A stretch of 33,609 nucleotides of DNA from Bizionia saleffrena (GCF_008086175.1 NZ_VSKM01000019.1:1-33609); one strand, 5' to 3'. Counted from the stretch's first letter, positions 6,022-16,002 are shown. Translations and numbers: made by a program. The notes: generated by a model not told the origin, from the sequence alone.

Positions 6022-7713
6022 TTAAATCCCTTTAGGGATTGCACTAATTAACTTTTTGGTATACTCTTTTTTAGGCGTGTTGTAAATAACATCGGCATCG
6101 TCGAGCTCTTCAATCTTACCAGCATTCATTACTAATAATTGATCGGACATATATTTTACGACTGCTAAATCGTGGGAGATAAAAAGGTAGGTAAAATTAA
6201 ACGTCTCTTTTAACTCGTTAAGTAAATTAAGCACTTGCGCTTGCACCGAAATATCTAAGGCCGATACACTTTCGTCACAAACTATAAGTTTAGGCTGTAA
6301 AGCAATAGTGCGTGCAATACCAATACGCTGACGCTGACCGCCAGAAAACTCGTGTGGATACCTGTTAAAATGCGCCTCGGTTAAGCCCACACGTTTTAAA
6401 ATGGCCATTGTTTTTTCTTTGCGTTCGGCAGCGTTTTTATATAAGTTGTGTACTTTCATAGGTTCCATAATGGCTTTGCCAACAGGGATTCTGGGATTTA
6501 AAGACGAATACGGATCTTGAAAAATAATCTGAATATCTTTGCGCATCGCTTTGGTTTCCGAAGTGCTTAATTTTGTAATGTCTACGCCTTTATATAAAAT
6601 ACTTCCGGCTGTTGCTTTATCAAGTTGCAAAATGGCGTTTCCTAAAGTCGATTTGCCACAGCCCGATTCCCCCACTAAACCTAGGGTTTCTCCTTCGTAA
6701 ATATTAAAACTTACAGAGTCTACCGCTTTAAAATGCTCCGGTTTCGAGAACCATCCGGAGGTCGAAACATAGTCTTTCTCCACGTTTTTCACCTCCAATA
6801 ATGGCGGTGTACTATACAATATTTTATGTTTTGCTGCGCGCATTTCGGGTGTAACCACCGCGTCTAAAACGGTGTCGTTTAGCACATCGGTAATGGTGGG
6901 TAATGTTTTAAGACGCACCTTTAGCGACGGCCTAGAATTAATAAGAGCTTTAGTATACTCGTGTTCTGGTGCCTTAAAAATATGGTTTACCGTATTTTGC
7001 TCGACTACCGCTCCTTTATACATCACCAAAACACGATCGGCAATTTCAGAAATCAACGCCAAATCGTGAGTAATAAAAATAATGCTCATTTTGTTTTCGG
7101 CTTGGAGCGCTTTTAGTAAAACAATAATATCTTTTTGCACAGTAACATCTAGTGCCGTTGTTGGCTCGTCCGCAATAAGGATTTCAGGTTTGCAGGCAAT
7201 AGCCATAGCAATCATAACGCGCTGCTTTTGTCCGCCAGAAATTTCGTGGGGATACGCTTTATACACGCGATTTGATTCTGGAAGTTTTACCTTTTCAAAA
7301 AGAGATAGCGTTTCGGCTTTAATAGCTTTTTTAGAAAGTGTTGTGTGCTGTTTTAGGATTTCTTCTACTTGGGGACCACAACGCATCGAAGGGTTTAAAG
7401 AACTCATAGGTTCTTGAAAAATCATCGCTATTTTTTTACCTCTTATCGTTTGAAACGCTTTGGGGGAAATTTGTGTGAGATCTTCATTATGATACACAAT
7501 ACGTCCCGAAGTAATTTTTGCAATGGTTTTAGGAAGCAATCCTAAAATAGCTAACGAAGACACCGATTTACCGGATCCCGATTCGCCAACAATACCTAAT
7601 ATTTCATTGGGTTCTAAATGATAGGAAATAGAACGAATGATTTCATTTTCTATACCCTCCGAAAAAAATGAAATAGATAAATCTTCAACTGTAAGTAGGC
7701 TTGTTTTAGTCAT
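6022..7713 (-). CDS. ABC transporter, two fused ATP-binding domains (peptide-type)
   Basis: The 563-residue protein has two complete nucleotide-binding domains. The first has Walker A GESGSGKS (43-50), signature ISGGQKQR (158-165), Walker B EILIADEP (177-184) and switch His in ITHD; the second has Walker A GESGCGKS (348-355), signature FSGGQRQR, and LIVCDES with SHD. Both end with the extra segment typical of oligopeptide/dipeptide importers (DppD/DppF, OppD/OppF), and the fused layout matches YejF or GsiA type proteins. It would power uptake of peptides or similar solutes from the cytoplasmic face of the membrane. No permease or binding protein is next to it, so the substrate is unknown. A weak hairpin (AATCCC/GGGATT) overlaps its last codons. 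Confidence 0.92.
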   Translation of the reverse strand: MTKTSLLTVEDLSISFFSEGIENEIIRSISYHLEPNEILGIVGESGSGKSVSSLAILGLLPKTIAKITSGRIVYHNEDLTQISPKAFQTIRGKKIAMIFQEPMSSLNPSMRCGPQVEEILKQHTTLSKKAIKAETLSLFEKVKLPESNRVYKAYPHEISGGQKQRVMIAMAIACKPEILIADEPTTALDVTVQKDIIVLLKALQAENKMSIIFITHDLALISEIADRVLVMYKGAVVEQNTVNHIFKAPEHEYTKALINSRPSLKVRLKTLPTITDVLNDTVLDAVVTPEMRAAKHKILYSTPPLLEVKNVEKDYVSTSGWFSKPEHFKAVDSVSFNIYEGETLGLVGESGCGKSTLGNAILQLDKATAGSILYKGVDITKLSTSETKAMRKDIQIIFQDPYSSLNPRIPVGKAIMEPMKVHNLYKNAAERKEKTMAILKRVGLTEAHFNRYPHEFSGGQRQRIGIARTIALQPKLIVCDESVSALDISVQAQVLNLLNELKETFNFTYLFISHDLAVVKYMSDQLLVMNAGKIEELDDADVIYNTPKKEYTKKLISAIPKGI

Positions 7714-7892
7714 ATAACGGGGACAATGTTATGAGATTATAAATTTACGGTAAAATCTGTAAACAAAACCGAACAATATTATTTTGTGCGTTTTTAATCG
7801 AAAAAGCAGGCTTCTAATGTGTTTAACTCATCGCTTTTAATACTTTCGCTGCATTATTAATAATAATTAAGTAAAAACCTTAAACTAATAGT

Positions 7893-10313
7893 ATGAAACG
7901 GAACATTACTTTATCAATTCTATGTTTACTGTTTTCCTTCGTCGCGGTCGCTCAAGACCGACGTTGCGAAACTATGGAGAATTTAGAATACAGAAAACAA
8001 TTAGACCCGAAATTAGAGTCTAGAATGAATCAAATTGAAGTTTTTACGCAAGCTAAAATTGCGCAGATGGAATCTTCTAGTAACAAAATAGTCGGAAATG
8101 TAATTACCATACCCGTGGTAGTTCATGTTATTTATAGCAACGCGAATGAAAATATTAGTGAGGCTCAAATTTTATCTCAAATTCAAGTCTTAAATGACGA
8201 TTTTAGAAGACTAAATGCCGATGCCGATACTACGTGGTCTCAAGCAGCAGATACGCAAATTGAGTTTTGTATGGCTGCGGTAGACCCTAATGGAAATACT
8301 ACCAATGGTATTACACGAAAGTCCTCTTCTAAAACTTCTTGGGGAACTAATGATGCTATGAAAAAAGCGTCGCAAGGCGGAGTTAACCCTTGGAATACAT
8401 CACAATATCTTAACATGTGGGTGTGTAATATTGGCGGAGGAATTCTTGGATATGCACAATTTCCTGGCGGGAGTGCTTCTACAGATGGCGTCGTTATGGG
8501 GCCACAGTACTTTGGATCTAAAAATGAAGGTTCAGGATTTTATTTATCAGCACCTTTTGATGAAGGAAGAACAGCAACGCACGAAGTAGGTCACTTTTTT
8601 AATCTGCGCCATATTTGGGGAGATGCAAATTGTGGTAACGATTTTGTAAGCGATACACCAACACACCAAACTTCTAACGGTGGGTGCCCAGTGGGTCAAA
8701 CCTCTTGTGGGTCTATAGATATGGTACAAAACTATATGGATTACACAAACGATTCGTGTATGAACCTGTATACTACGGGTCAGAAAAATAGAATGAGGGC
8801 TTCTTTATTAAATGGAGGACCTAGAGCAGCTTTAGCGGCTTCAGATAAATGCAGTGGTTCTGCGCAACCTACCTGTACCGATGGTGTCCAAAACGGAACC
8901 GAAACTGGTGTAGATTGTGGTGGATCTTCATGTTCTCCATGTCAGACCGGAACGCAATATTGCACAGCGCAAGGAAATAGTGTAAATGACGAATATATTA
9001 GTCGCGTAAAAGTGGGAAGTATCAATAATACTTCTGGAGCACAATCGTATTCAGATTTCACCTCTATGTCTTCAGACTTATCTAAAGGAACTGCGTATAC
9101 CATAACCGTAACACCTACGTGGACGGGTTCTACGTATTCAGAAGGTTTTGCGGCGTGGATAGATTATAATAACGATGGTGATTTTTTAGATTCTGGCGAA
9201 CAGATTTTCTCTAAAGCAGCAGCGACAACAACACCAGTTAGTGGAACGTTTACAGTCCCTGCAGGGGCCTTAAATGGTGACACAAGATTACGAGTAGCGA
9301 TGAAATACAATGCTATTCCTACCGCTTGCGAAACATTCCCTTATGGAGAAGTGGAAGATTATACGATAAATATTACTTCAGGGACAACCAATCCGCCAAC
9401 AGGATGCACGGGAGCCGTTTCTTCATTTCCTTATAACGAAGGATTCGAAAGCGGATTTGGCGCGTGGACGCAAAGTTCTGGAGACGATTTTAATTGGACA
9501 CGTAAATCTGGAGCAACACCGTCTAGTAATACAGGGCCTTCTAGCGCATCAGAAGGATCACAATATATTTTTATGGAATCTTCGGCACCTAATAACTCAT
9601 CTAAAAGAGCCGTATTAGAGTCGCCGTGTTACGATTTATCAGCAGTATCTCAAGGGGCTTTCAACTTTAAATACCACATGTACGGAGCAGCTGCGATGGG
9701 GAATTTAAAAGTAGCAGTAAGTACCAATAATGGAACAAACTGGACGACCGTATGGACGCAGTCAGGAAACCAAGGGAATACATGGCAAACGGCAACTGTA
9801 GACTTATCGTCTTACGCAGGAAGTATAATTAAATTAAGATTTGATGGTACCACAGGAACAACATGGCAAGGAGATATGGCTGTAGATGCTGTAGCGTTAA
9901 CTAACGGAACTACACCGACCGATAAATGTGCTGGTGTGGCACCGTATAACAGTAGTCAATCGTATACTGTGGGCGAACAAGTAACGTATCAAGGGGATTT
10001 ATACGAACGCACCTCTTCTGGATGGACAAACCTAGGAGCTTGCGGAGCGGCAAGAATTGCAGTTGAAGGTTTTGTATCGCAATTGGGTGTCAAAATTTCA
10101 ATCTATCCTAATCCAGTAAATGGAAACACGTTATTTGTAAAATCTACGGTCGATAATGTGCCCTTTACCATTGTAAATATGTTAGGTCAAGAAGTCGCAA
10201 AAGGAACCGATAGCACCAACGGTATTAATGTTAGCGCTCTAGAAGCGGGATTATACCTTATTCGGTTTACTATAGACGGTGCTTTGGAAACACGAAAATT
10301 TATTAAAGAATAA
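7893..10313 (+). CDS. Secreted M43-like zinc metalloprotease with T9SS sorting domain
   Basis: The 806-residue protein starts with a signal peptide (about 1-20, ending AVAQ). The protease domain has the metzincin zinc motif HEVGHFFNLRH (230-240) and a Met-turn NYMDY (280-284), as in pappalysin-type M43 peptidases. It is followed by a Cys-rich GVDCGG segment (about 330-350), a GEVED domain (about 355-494, ending GEVEDYTINI), a MAM-like domain (about 510-670), a short chitin-binding-like module (about 679-717), and a C-terminal type A sorting domain (735-806, starting ISIYPNPVNG) for the type IX system. It is expected to be exported and released or anchored outside the cell to degrade protein. 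Its tail is about 93% identical in DNA to that of the next gene. A weak -7-like box, TACTTTCG, lies at 7841-7848. Confidence 0.92.
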   Translation: MKRNITLSILCLLFSFVAVAQDRRCETMENLEYRKQLDPKLESRMNQIEVFTQAKIAQMESSSNKIVGNVITIPVVVHVIYSNANENISEAQILSQIQVLNDDFRRLNADADTTWSQAADTQIEFCMAAVDPNGNTTNGITRKSSSKTSWGTNDAMKKASQGGVNPWNTSQYLNMWVCNIGGGILGYAQFPGGSASTDGVVMGPQYFGSKNEGSGFYLSAPFDEGRTATHEVGHFFNLRHIWGDANCGNDFVSDTPTHQTSNGGCPVGQTSCGSIDMVQNYMDYTNDSCMNLYTTGQKNRMRASLLNGGPRAALAASDKCSGSAQPTCTDGVQNGTETGVDCGGSSCSPCQTGTQYCTAQGNSVNDEYISRVKVGSINNTSGAQSYSDFTSMSSDLSKGTAYTITVTPTWTGSTYSEGFAAWIDYNNDGDFLDSGEQIFSKAAATTTPVSGTFTVPAGALNGDTRLRVAMKYNAIPTACETFPYGEVEDYTINITSGTTNPPTGCTGAVSSFPYNEGFESGFGAWTQSSGDDFNWTRKSGATPSSNTGPSSASEGSQYIFMESSAPNNSSKRAVLESPCYDLSAVSQGAFNFKYHMYGAAAMGNLKVAVSTNNGTNWTTVWTQSGNQGNTWQTATVDLSSYAGSIIKLRFDGTTGTTWQGDMAVDAVALTNGTTPTDKCAGVAPYNSSQSYTVGEQVTYQGDLYERTSSGWTNLGACGAARIAVEGFVSQLGVKISIYPNPVNGNTLFVKSTVDNVPFTIVNMLGQEVAKGTDSTNGINVSALEAGLYLIRFTIDGALETRKFIKE

Positions 10314-10344
10314 CAAACCTCCTTAAATTTATTAAGTAGTACTA

Positions 10345-10375
10345 AAATAAGCCTCGTTTTATTCGGGGCTTATTT
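10345..10375 (+). terminator. Intrinsic terminator after the M43-like protease
   Basis: AAATAAGCCTCG pairs with CGGGGCTTATTT (one G-T pair) around a 7-base loop. It separates the two protease genes into different transcripts. Confidence 0.75.
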
Positions 10376-10467
10376 ATTTAGAATAATAAGATTTTTACTG
10401 CAAAACCCTACTGAATCAGAGTGTTTTTTAATTGATTTCACACCTTAAAAAACAAACATTCTGTTGT

Positions 10468-10489
10468 AACGTCGTTTTAGTGCGACGTT
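10468..10489. promoter_or_regulatory. Inverted repeat upstream of the M4-like protease
   Basis: AACGTCG and CGACGTT form a 7-bp stem with an 8-base spacer, about 50 bases before the start codon. It could be an operator or a 5' UTR hairpin; no regulator is known. Confidence 0.35.
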
Positions 10490-10537
10490 TAAAAACCTTA
10501 TTCAATAATTATTAACATTTTAACCCCAACATTTATT

Positions 10538-13477
10538 ATGAAAAAAAACTCTATCAAAGCGTTGCTTTTTTCGTCCTTAGCAACATTAGTTTGTGTGGCT
10601 AGTTATGGACAAGAACGCGTCGCTCAAAAAGTTAACGGTGAGAATGGGCAGCCAAACCTAGTCATCTTTACGAAAGACGCAACGTATTCTATGCAAGATG
10701 TGAATACTGTTTTAGCCGAACAATTAAAAACAAAAAATAGCGATGGCTTTACTCAAATTAAATCCGGAAGAGATGAAATTGGGTTTCTACATCAAAAATA
10801 TCAACAGCATTATAACACTATCCCTGTAGAATTTGCAACTTATACTTTGCACGGAAAAAATAATAAAGTGGTCTCTATTAGTGGGGAGTACTATGAGCTT
10901 GAGGGTGTTAATACCACACCAACATTAAGTAAAGCACAAGGGTTTCAATCGGCAGTAAACCACGTTGGTGCACAAAGCTATTTATGGCAAAATGAAAGTG
11001 CTGCTAATCAAATGGGCTACACGAAGCCAGACGGAGAATTGGTGGTGCTACCAAACTTTGGAGTTCAAGGAAAGGAGACTTCAAAAAACGGACAATTAGC
11101 TTATAAGTATGATATTTATGCAACGCAGCCAGTGAGTAGAGGAGATATCTATATTGATGCTGTTACTGGAAAAGTGCTTTTTTATAATAGCATCATTAAG
11201 CATTTAGGGGAACACGCAAATTCTTCAAAAAATTTAAGTATAACTGAAAAAAATCTCACGACCAAAGAAGCAACTGCTTTTAGAGCATCAGGAAACGCAG
11301 CGACGCGATACAGTGGCGCAAAAGCGATAACGACACGTGTTATTGGCTCAAGCTACGCACTAAGAGATAATACCCGTGGAAATGGAATTAACACCTACAA
11401 TAGTGGTAGGCAAAACAGTTATCCATCAACAAATTTTACAGATGCAGATAACAACTGGACAGCTGCAGAATTTAATAATAGCTTTAAGGACGATGCCGCT
11501 TTAGATGCGCATTGGGGAGCTGAAAAAACGTACGATTATCTATCTACGGTGCACGGAAGAAATAGTTACAATGGCTCTGGAGCTGCAATTAATAGTTGGG
11601 TGCATTACGACGATCAACCAGGAGGAGCAGGTTACGATAATGCTTTTTGGAACGGAAGTGTGATGACTTACGGTGATGGTTCATCAAACGGTACTGAGGG
11701 TAATGGGTATTTCGATGCTTTAACCTCTATTGATGTTGCTGCACACGAAATTGGTCATGCCGTAACCTCTAGTACCGCTAACTTGGCTTACCAAAGAGAA
11801 TCTGGAGGACTAAACGAAGGGTTTTCAGATATTTTGGGAGCAGCCGTAGAGCATTTTGCTAAAGGAAACGGTAATAATGCAGCACCATCGGCCTCAATTT
11901 GGTTAATAGGAGATGAAATTGACAGAAGAAGCGGGTCTTCGGCACTGCGTTCTATGAGTAATCCAAATACGCATAGTCAACCAGATACTTACGATGGCAC
12001 CTATTGGAAAAACCCTAATTGCGGGACACCAACCAACGCTAACGATTATTGTGGTGTACATACCAATTCGGGCGTTTTAAACTTCTGGTTTTACTTATCT
12101 GTAGCAGGTGGCAATGGGACTAACGATATTGGAAGCACTTATAGCGTTTCGGGAATAGGAATGACCAAGTCCGCTAAAATTGCTCACAGAACGTTAACGC
12201 AATATCTATCTTCTAATTCAACGTTTGCAAATGCAAGAGCAGGAGCAATTCAGTCTGCAAAAGATTTATATGGTGCAGAGGGCGCAGAAGAAATTGCGGT
12301 TACTAATGCGTGGCACGCCGTAGGTGTTGGTGCAGCATATCCATCTGGTGGCGGCGGAAATTCGTATTGTACGTCTGCCGGTTCTAATACAAACGACGAA
12401 TATATTAGTCGCGTGCAATTAAATACAATTAATAAGACTTCTGGAGCTCAGGGCTATTCCGATTTTACTTCAGTTTCGACGACTTTAGCAAAAGGAACAG
12501 CGTATACCGTCACAATAACACCTACTTGGACAGGGTCGAAATATAATGAAGCTTTCGCTGTGTGGATTGATTATAACGGTGATAATGATTTTACTGATGC
12601 GGGAGAGCAAATAGGTACCGTTGCAGCAAATAAAAACGCAACGTCTAGTATTACGTTTACTGTGCCAAACAGTACGAGCGCGACAGCAACTAGAATGCGT
12701 GTATCTATGAAGTACAATGCTATACCAACAGCGTGTGAATCGTTTACTTATGGTGAGGTTGAAGATTATACTATTAATATTGGAGGGTCAGGTGTAGATA
12801 CAGAAGCGCCAAGTCACCCAACAAACTTATCAGCGTCCAATATTACGCAAACAACTTTAGATCTCAGTTGGATAGCTTCAACAGATAATGTCGGAGTAAC
12901 AGGTTATGATATTTATAGCGGGGCTACAAATATTGGAACCGTAACAGGAACATCGGCAAATATTACTGGATTAACCGAAAATAGCGCCTTTTCATTTAGA
13001 GTAAAAGCGGTAGATGCAGAAGGAAACGAATCTGGATTTAGTAATGTGGCAAGTGGAACAACATCAGGGCCTAGTACAGATATTTGCGAAGGTGTTGCAG
13101 CTTACAATAGTAGCAATACGTATTATTCTGGGGATTTTGTAACATACCAAGGATATTTATTTGAAAGAACCGCATCTCAGTGGGTACAACGTGGCGCTTG
13201 TGGCACTAATGCTACCTTAGTCGCGGTGGAAGTTAACTATCCGCCAAATGCAGTAAATATTTCAATCTATCCTAATCCAGTAAATGGAAACACGTTGTTT
13301 GTAAAATCGACGGTCGATAATGTGCCTTTTACCATTGTAAATATGTTAGGTCAAGAGATCGCAAAAGGAACCGATAGCGCTAATGGTATTAATGTTAGTA
13401 CTCTAGAAGCGGGATTATACCTTATTCAGTTTACTATAGATGGTGCTTTAGAAACGCGAAAATTTATTAAAGAGTAA
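10538..13477 (+). CDS. Secreted M4-family (thermolysin-like) metalloprotease with T9SS sorting domain
   Basis: The 979-residue protein has a signal peptide (about 1-24), an FTP/PepSY-type propeptide (about 30-225), and an M4 catalytic domain with HEIGH (403-407), the third zinc ligand E427 in GGLNEGFSD, and the transition-state His508 in GVHTNSG. Then follow a GEVED domain (about 608-748), a fibronectin type III domain (about 757-843), a short chitin-binding-like module (about 849-889), and a type A T9SS sorting domain (908-979). The propeptide should keep the enzyme inactive until it is secreted. Compared with the upstream protease it swaps the MAM-like domain for FN3 but keeps the same other modules, so the pair has exchanged or shared tails. 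Likely role: degradation of extracellular proteins for nutrition. Confidence 0.94.
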   Translation: MKKNSIKALLFSSLATLVCVASYGQERVAQKVNGENGQPNLVIFTKDATYSMQDVNTVLAEQLKTKNSDGFTQIKSGRDEIGFLHQKYQQHYNTIPVEFATYTLHGKNNKVVSISGEYYELEGVNTTPTLSKAQGFQSAVNHVGAQSYLWQNESAANQMGYTKPDGELVVLPNFGVQGKETSKNGQLAYKYDIYATQPVSRGDIYIDAVTGKVLFYNSIIKHLGEHANSSKNLSITEKNLTTKEATAFRASGNAATRYSGAKAITTRVIGSSYALRDNTRGNGINTYNSGRQNSYPSTNFTDADNNWTAAEFNNSFKDDAALDAHWGAEKTYDYLSTVHGRNSYNGSGAAINSWVHYDDQPGGAGYDNAFWNGSVMTYGDGSSNGTEGNGYFDALTSIDVAAHEIGHAVTSSTANLAYQRESGGLNEGFSDILGAAVEHFAKGNGNNAAPSASIWLIGDEIDRRSGSSALRSMSNPNTHSQPDTYDGTYWKNPNCGTPTNANDYCGVHTNSGVLNFWFYLSVAGGNGTNDIGSTYSVSGIGMTKSAKIAHRTLTQYLSSNSTFANARAGAIQSAKDLYGAEGAEEIAVTNAWHAVGVGAAYPSGGGGNSYCTSAGSNTNDEYISRVQLNTINKTSGAQGYSDFTSVSTTLAKGTAYTVTITPTWTGSKYNEAFAVWIDYNGDNDFTDAGEQIGTVAANKNATSSITFTVPNSTSATATRMRVSMKYNAIPTACESFTYGEVEDYTINIGGSGVDTEAPSHPTNLSASNITQTTLDLSWIASTDNVGVTGYDIYSGATNIGTVTGTSANITGLTENSAFSFRVKAVDAEGNESGFSNVASGTTSGPSTDICEGVAAYNSSNTYYSGDFVTYQGYLFERTASQWVQRGACGTNATLVAVEVNYPPNAVNISIYPNPVNGNTLFVKSTVDNVPFTIVNMLGQEIAKGTDSANGINVSTLEAGLYLIQFTIDGALETRKFIKE

Positions 13478-13511
13478 GCGTAGCGTAGTTTATAAACTAA
13501 GTAGTCCAATG

Positions 13512-13541
13512 AAAAGCCCAAACGTAAGTTTGGGCTTTTTT
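13512..13541. terminator. Strong intrinsic terminator, probably bidirectional
   Basis: AAAAGCCCAAAC (13512-13523) and GTTTGGGCTTTT (13528-13539) make a perfect 12-bp stem with a GTAA loop, with A and T tracts on either side. It can end the M4 protease transcript and also the leftward transcript from the exonuclease gene. Confidence 0.85.
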
Positions 13542-13724
13542 AATGGTCTTATTTTTATAGATGTTATCTGTGTAATTGTTTCTTGCAACATAAAATACTA
13601 CCCTTTCGTGAGTCGTTTCCTTACAGTAGTTAAGAGAAGTTGTAATAAAGACGCGATTAATAAGGCGTTACAATTACGTCCTTATAAAATTAAAAAGGAA
13701 TGCATAGCTTTTTTGCGGAGGATA

Positions 13725-14438
13725 CTACACGTGAATAATTTCATCATCCTTTAAGAGGGCATCGCCACGTAATCTTAAAAATATCTGCGCTACCGCAATG
13801 GTATCTTTTTCGCAATAATCGGCAATACGTTTAATATCGTTGGTTTCGTAATACACTTTGTACACTTCACTACCGTCAATATCATCTTTTGGCGATGGAA
13901 TACCTAGCACGTTAGTTAGTAGTTTAAGAGAGGTATACGTTTTATAATCGCCGAATTTCCATAATTCTAAAGTGTCTAAATGCGGTACTTCCCAAGGTTT
14001 TTTACCAAACAAATTAAGCTTGTAGGGCAATTCTATATTATGAATAATCATCCGCCGTGCGATATATGGGAAATCGAATTCCTTACCATTATGAGCACAA
14101 AGTAAGTGTTTCGCTTGGCTAAAATGCGATAATAATAAGTCTTTAAAGGCGTTTAAAAGCGTGATTTCCTCACCATAAAACGAGGTAGTTCTAAATAGTC
14201 GGGTGTTGTCTTTTGCCGTAAAATACCCCACCGAGATGCAAACAATTTTACCAAACTCTGCCCAAATGCCCGCGCGATCATAAAATTCTTCGGCACTAAA
14301 TTCTTCCTTTCGTTGGTATTTAGATTTAGCATCCCATAGCTCTTGTTTGGTGCTATCTAACTCCGAAAAATGCTGTGTTTCTGGAACAGTTTCTATGTCT
14401 AAGAATAAAATGTTTTCTAGATTAAGCTTGGTTATCAT
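13725..14438 (-). CDS. DEDDy-type 3'-5' exonuclease (PolB-like)
   Basis: The 237-residue protein has the three exonuclease motifs of the RNase H-like fold: DIETVP (D14, E16), HNGKEFDFPYIARR (D122) and YCEKDTIA (Y208, D212). That is the full DEDDy set of metal-binding residues and the catalytic Tyr. It matches the stand-alone predicted 3'-5' exonucleases related to the proofreading domain of family B polymerases; no polymerase domain is attached. It should act on DNA or RNA 3' ends in the cytoplasm; which one is not shown by sequence. The start is 30 bases downstream of the serine hydrolase stop, so the two are likely co-transcribed. Confidence 0.88.
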   Translation of the reverse strand: MITKLNLENILFLDIETVPETQHFSELDSTKQELWDAKSKYQRKEEFSAEEFYDRAGIWAEFGKIVCISVGYFTAKDNTRLFRTTSFYGEEITLLNAFKDLLLSHFSQAKHLLCAHNGKEFDFPYIARRMIIHNIELPYKLNLFGKKPWEVPHLDTLELWKFGDYKTYTSLKLLTNVLGIPSPKDDIDGSEVYKVYYETNDIKRIADYCEKDTIAVAQIFLRLRGDALLKDDEIIHV

Positions 14439-14468
14439 AAGGCTAGAGGTTTAAATTAGTAATCACGT

Positions 14469-15629
14469 TTAATTGCTATGGGCATTTAGCATCTTATACG
14501 CTTCATCAATATATAAAGAGATATCTTTAGTGAATGTGCCAACCCCTTGATCGGGCGATTTCTGGTGCCCCAAACGCACAATAATGACATTATCTTCGGG
14601 TTGCACAATTACGTATTGACCCAAGTGACCACGCATCATAAAAAAGTCTTTGTCGTTATGCGTTTTTAACCACCAGCCATAGCCGTACTCAGGACTGGCA
14701 GGAAATACAGGTTTTATAGATTTAGCGACAAAAGTAGAATCTAGTATTTGCTTGCCATTCCATTTACCGTGGTCTTTATAGAGTTTTCCAAAACGTGCAA
14801 AATCTTTAGCGTTACTCGCAATACAGCAGTACGCTTTTACTAAATTGTGGTCATCGCTATCCACTTGCCAAAGGGTTTCATTTTCGCTACCTAGGGGTTT
14901 CCAAAAACTTTCGGTAAGGTAATCGTATAGCTTTTTTCCGGTTGCTTTTTCTATAACCATAGCTAGCATTTGCGTATCTCCACTGGCATATTTATAAGCC
15001 GTTCCGGGTTCATCGACTACTTTTAAACCTGTTACTACTTTTGCTAAGTCGTCATCAAAATAAGCGCGAGTAGTAATAGAAAGTGGCGAATAATAAGCTT
15101 CGTCCCAATTGGTGCCAGAGCTCATCGTCGATAAATCGCCAACCGTCATTTTTGCGGCTTTACCGTCACAAAATTCTGGAATAAAATCGCAAACGGGTTG
15201 GTCTGCGCTTTTAATATAACCGTCCATAATGGCTTTTCCCATAAGGCCAGAGACATAGCTTTTAGCCATAGAAAAGGAGTTTGTTTTCGAGTCTTTATTG
15301 TACCCATCGTAATAGTTCTCGAACCATATACTATCGTTTTTAATAATAACATAAGCGATGGTCCCCCAATCTATATTAGCTTTTTCTAAGCGTGCTGTTT
15401 CTTTTGCTGTATTGTAATCGTCGTGGTTTGGCCACGGTTCTGGGGTGCCATTTTCTATTAAGCGATTATCAAATTGATGGTAATCGTCTAAAAATGCAGT
15501 AGAATAACCTTGCAGATAAATAGTGCGCACCGCTTTTAGTAAATAATCGGTGTCGGTAATATATAATGTGGCAATTAATAAAGCGAAAAGGATAACGATT
15601 CCCTTTAAGAGGTTTTTAATGAATTTCAT
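14469..15629 (-). CDS. Membrane-anchored serine hydrolase, class C beta-lactamase fold
   Basis: The 386-residue protein has an N-terminal membrane segment (about 6-25) and then a beta-lactamase/penicillin-binding-like domain facing the periplasm. The nucleophile motif SMAK is at 120-123 (SxxK) and the second motif is YAS at 214-216, in place of the classical YxN. A third motif near the end could be the RGHLGQ or RLGHQ stretch. Such proteins include esterases, D-amino-acid peptidases and PBP4-like enzymes, and a true antibiotic-hydrolysing role is unlikely to be assumable from sequence. It is followed closely by the exonuclease gene. Confidence 0.87.
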   Translation of the reverse strand: MKFIKNLLKGIVILFALLIATLYITDTDYLLKAVRTIYLQGYSTAFLDDYHQFDNRLIENGTPEPWPNHDDYNTAKETARLEKANIDWGTIAYVIIKNDSIWFENYYDGYNKDSKTNSFSMAKSYVSGLMGKAIMDGYIKSADQPVCDFIPEFCDGKAAKMTVGDLSTMSSGTNWDEAYYSPLSITTRAYFDDDLAKVVTGLKVVDEPGTAYKYASGDTQMLAMVIEKATGKKLYDYLTESFWKPLGSENETLWQVDSDDHNLVKAYCCIASNAKDFARFGKLYKDHGKWNGKQILDSTFVAKSIKPVFPASPEYGYGWWLKTHNDKDFFMMRGHLGQYVIVQPEDNVIIVRLGHQKSPDQGVGTFTKDISLYIDEAYKMLNAHSN

Positions 15630-15673
15630 GGTTTCAAAATTAGTTTAGAATACTAAATATAGTAAAATTATGT

Positions 15674-15763
15674 GTTAGCGATTGCAGTGGCATCCTTTTC
15701 TTTTTTCTTACAAAATGAAAAGATATAACGGAAAGCGCGACGGTTTTAAAAACCGGAACACCC
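15674..15763 (+). repeat. Dispersed two-hairpin intergenic repeat, copy B
   Basis: It shares GGCATCCTTTT, AAAAGATATAACGGAAAGCGCGAC and a closing CGGTTTT-A-AAAACCG hairpin (15741-15755) followed by GGAACACCC with copies A and C. The first hairpin is degraded here (CTTTTC...GAAAAG). It lies in the gap between the serine hydrolase start and ogt. Confidence 0.65.
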
Positions 15764-15821
15764 AAAAAGATATTATGTATTCCGGATTAAGATATAGATT
15801 AATTAGGTGACGCTATAGCTG

Positions 15822-15876
15822 CCCTATGGATACCCTATGGATACCCTATGGATAGTGTATGGATAGTGTATGAAGA
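15822..15876. repeat. 11-bp tandem repeat, five units
   Basis: Three exact CCCTATGGATA units, then GTGTATGGATA and GTGTATGAAGA, run head to tail in the gap between ogt and the serine hydrolase gene. The unit is about one helical turn. No gene is supported in 15630-16002; the rest of this gap is repeat copy B and unremarkable sequence. Confidence 0.85.
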
Positions 15877-16002
15877 ATACCTCTGCAATTTAGCGCTTTA
15901 CAGTTTATAAAAGTAGGGGTAATAGTGAGAATGGGGTGGTGTGTATAAATAAAGATAAGTGCCACGTACGACGATAGCCGTGCCATTATGTGCGATAAGT
16001 TG

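Noticed and set aside
13509-13754. Plus-strand frame of 81 codons after the M4 protease
   Set aside because: Its start is inside the terminator hairpin and its end overlaps the exonuclease gene on the other strand.
14469-15629. Antibiotic-resistance beta-lactamase
   Set aside because: It has SxxK and a YAS motif, but the fold covers many peptidases and esterases; nothing in the sequence shows drug hydrolysis.
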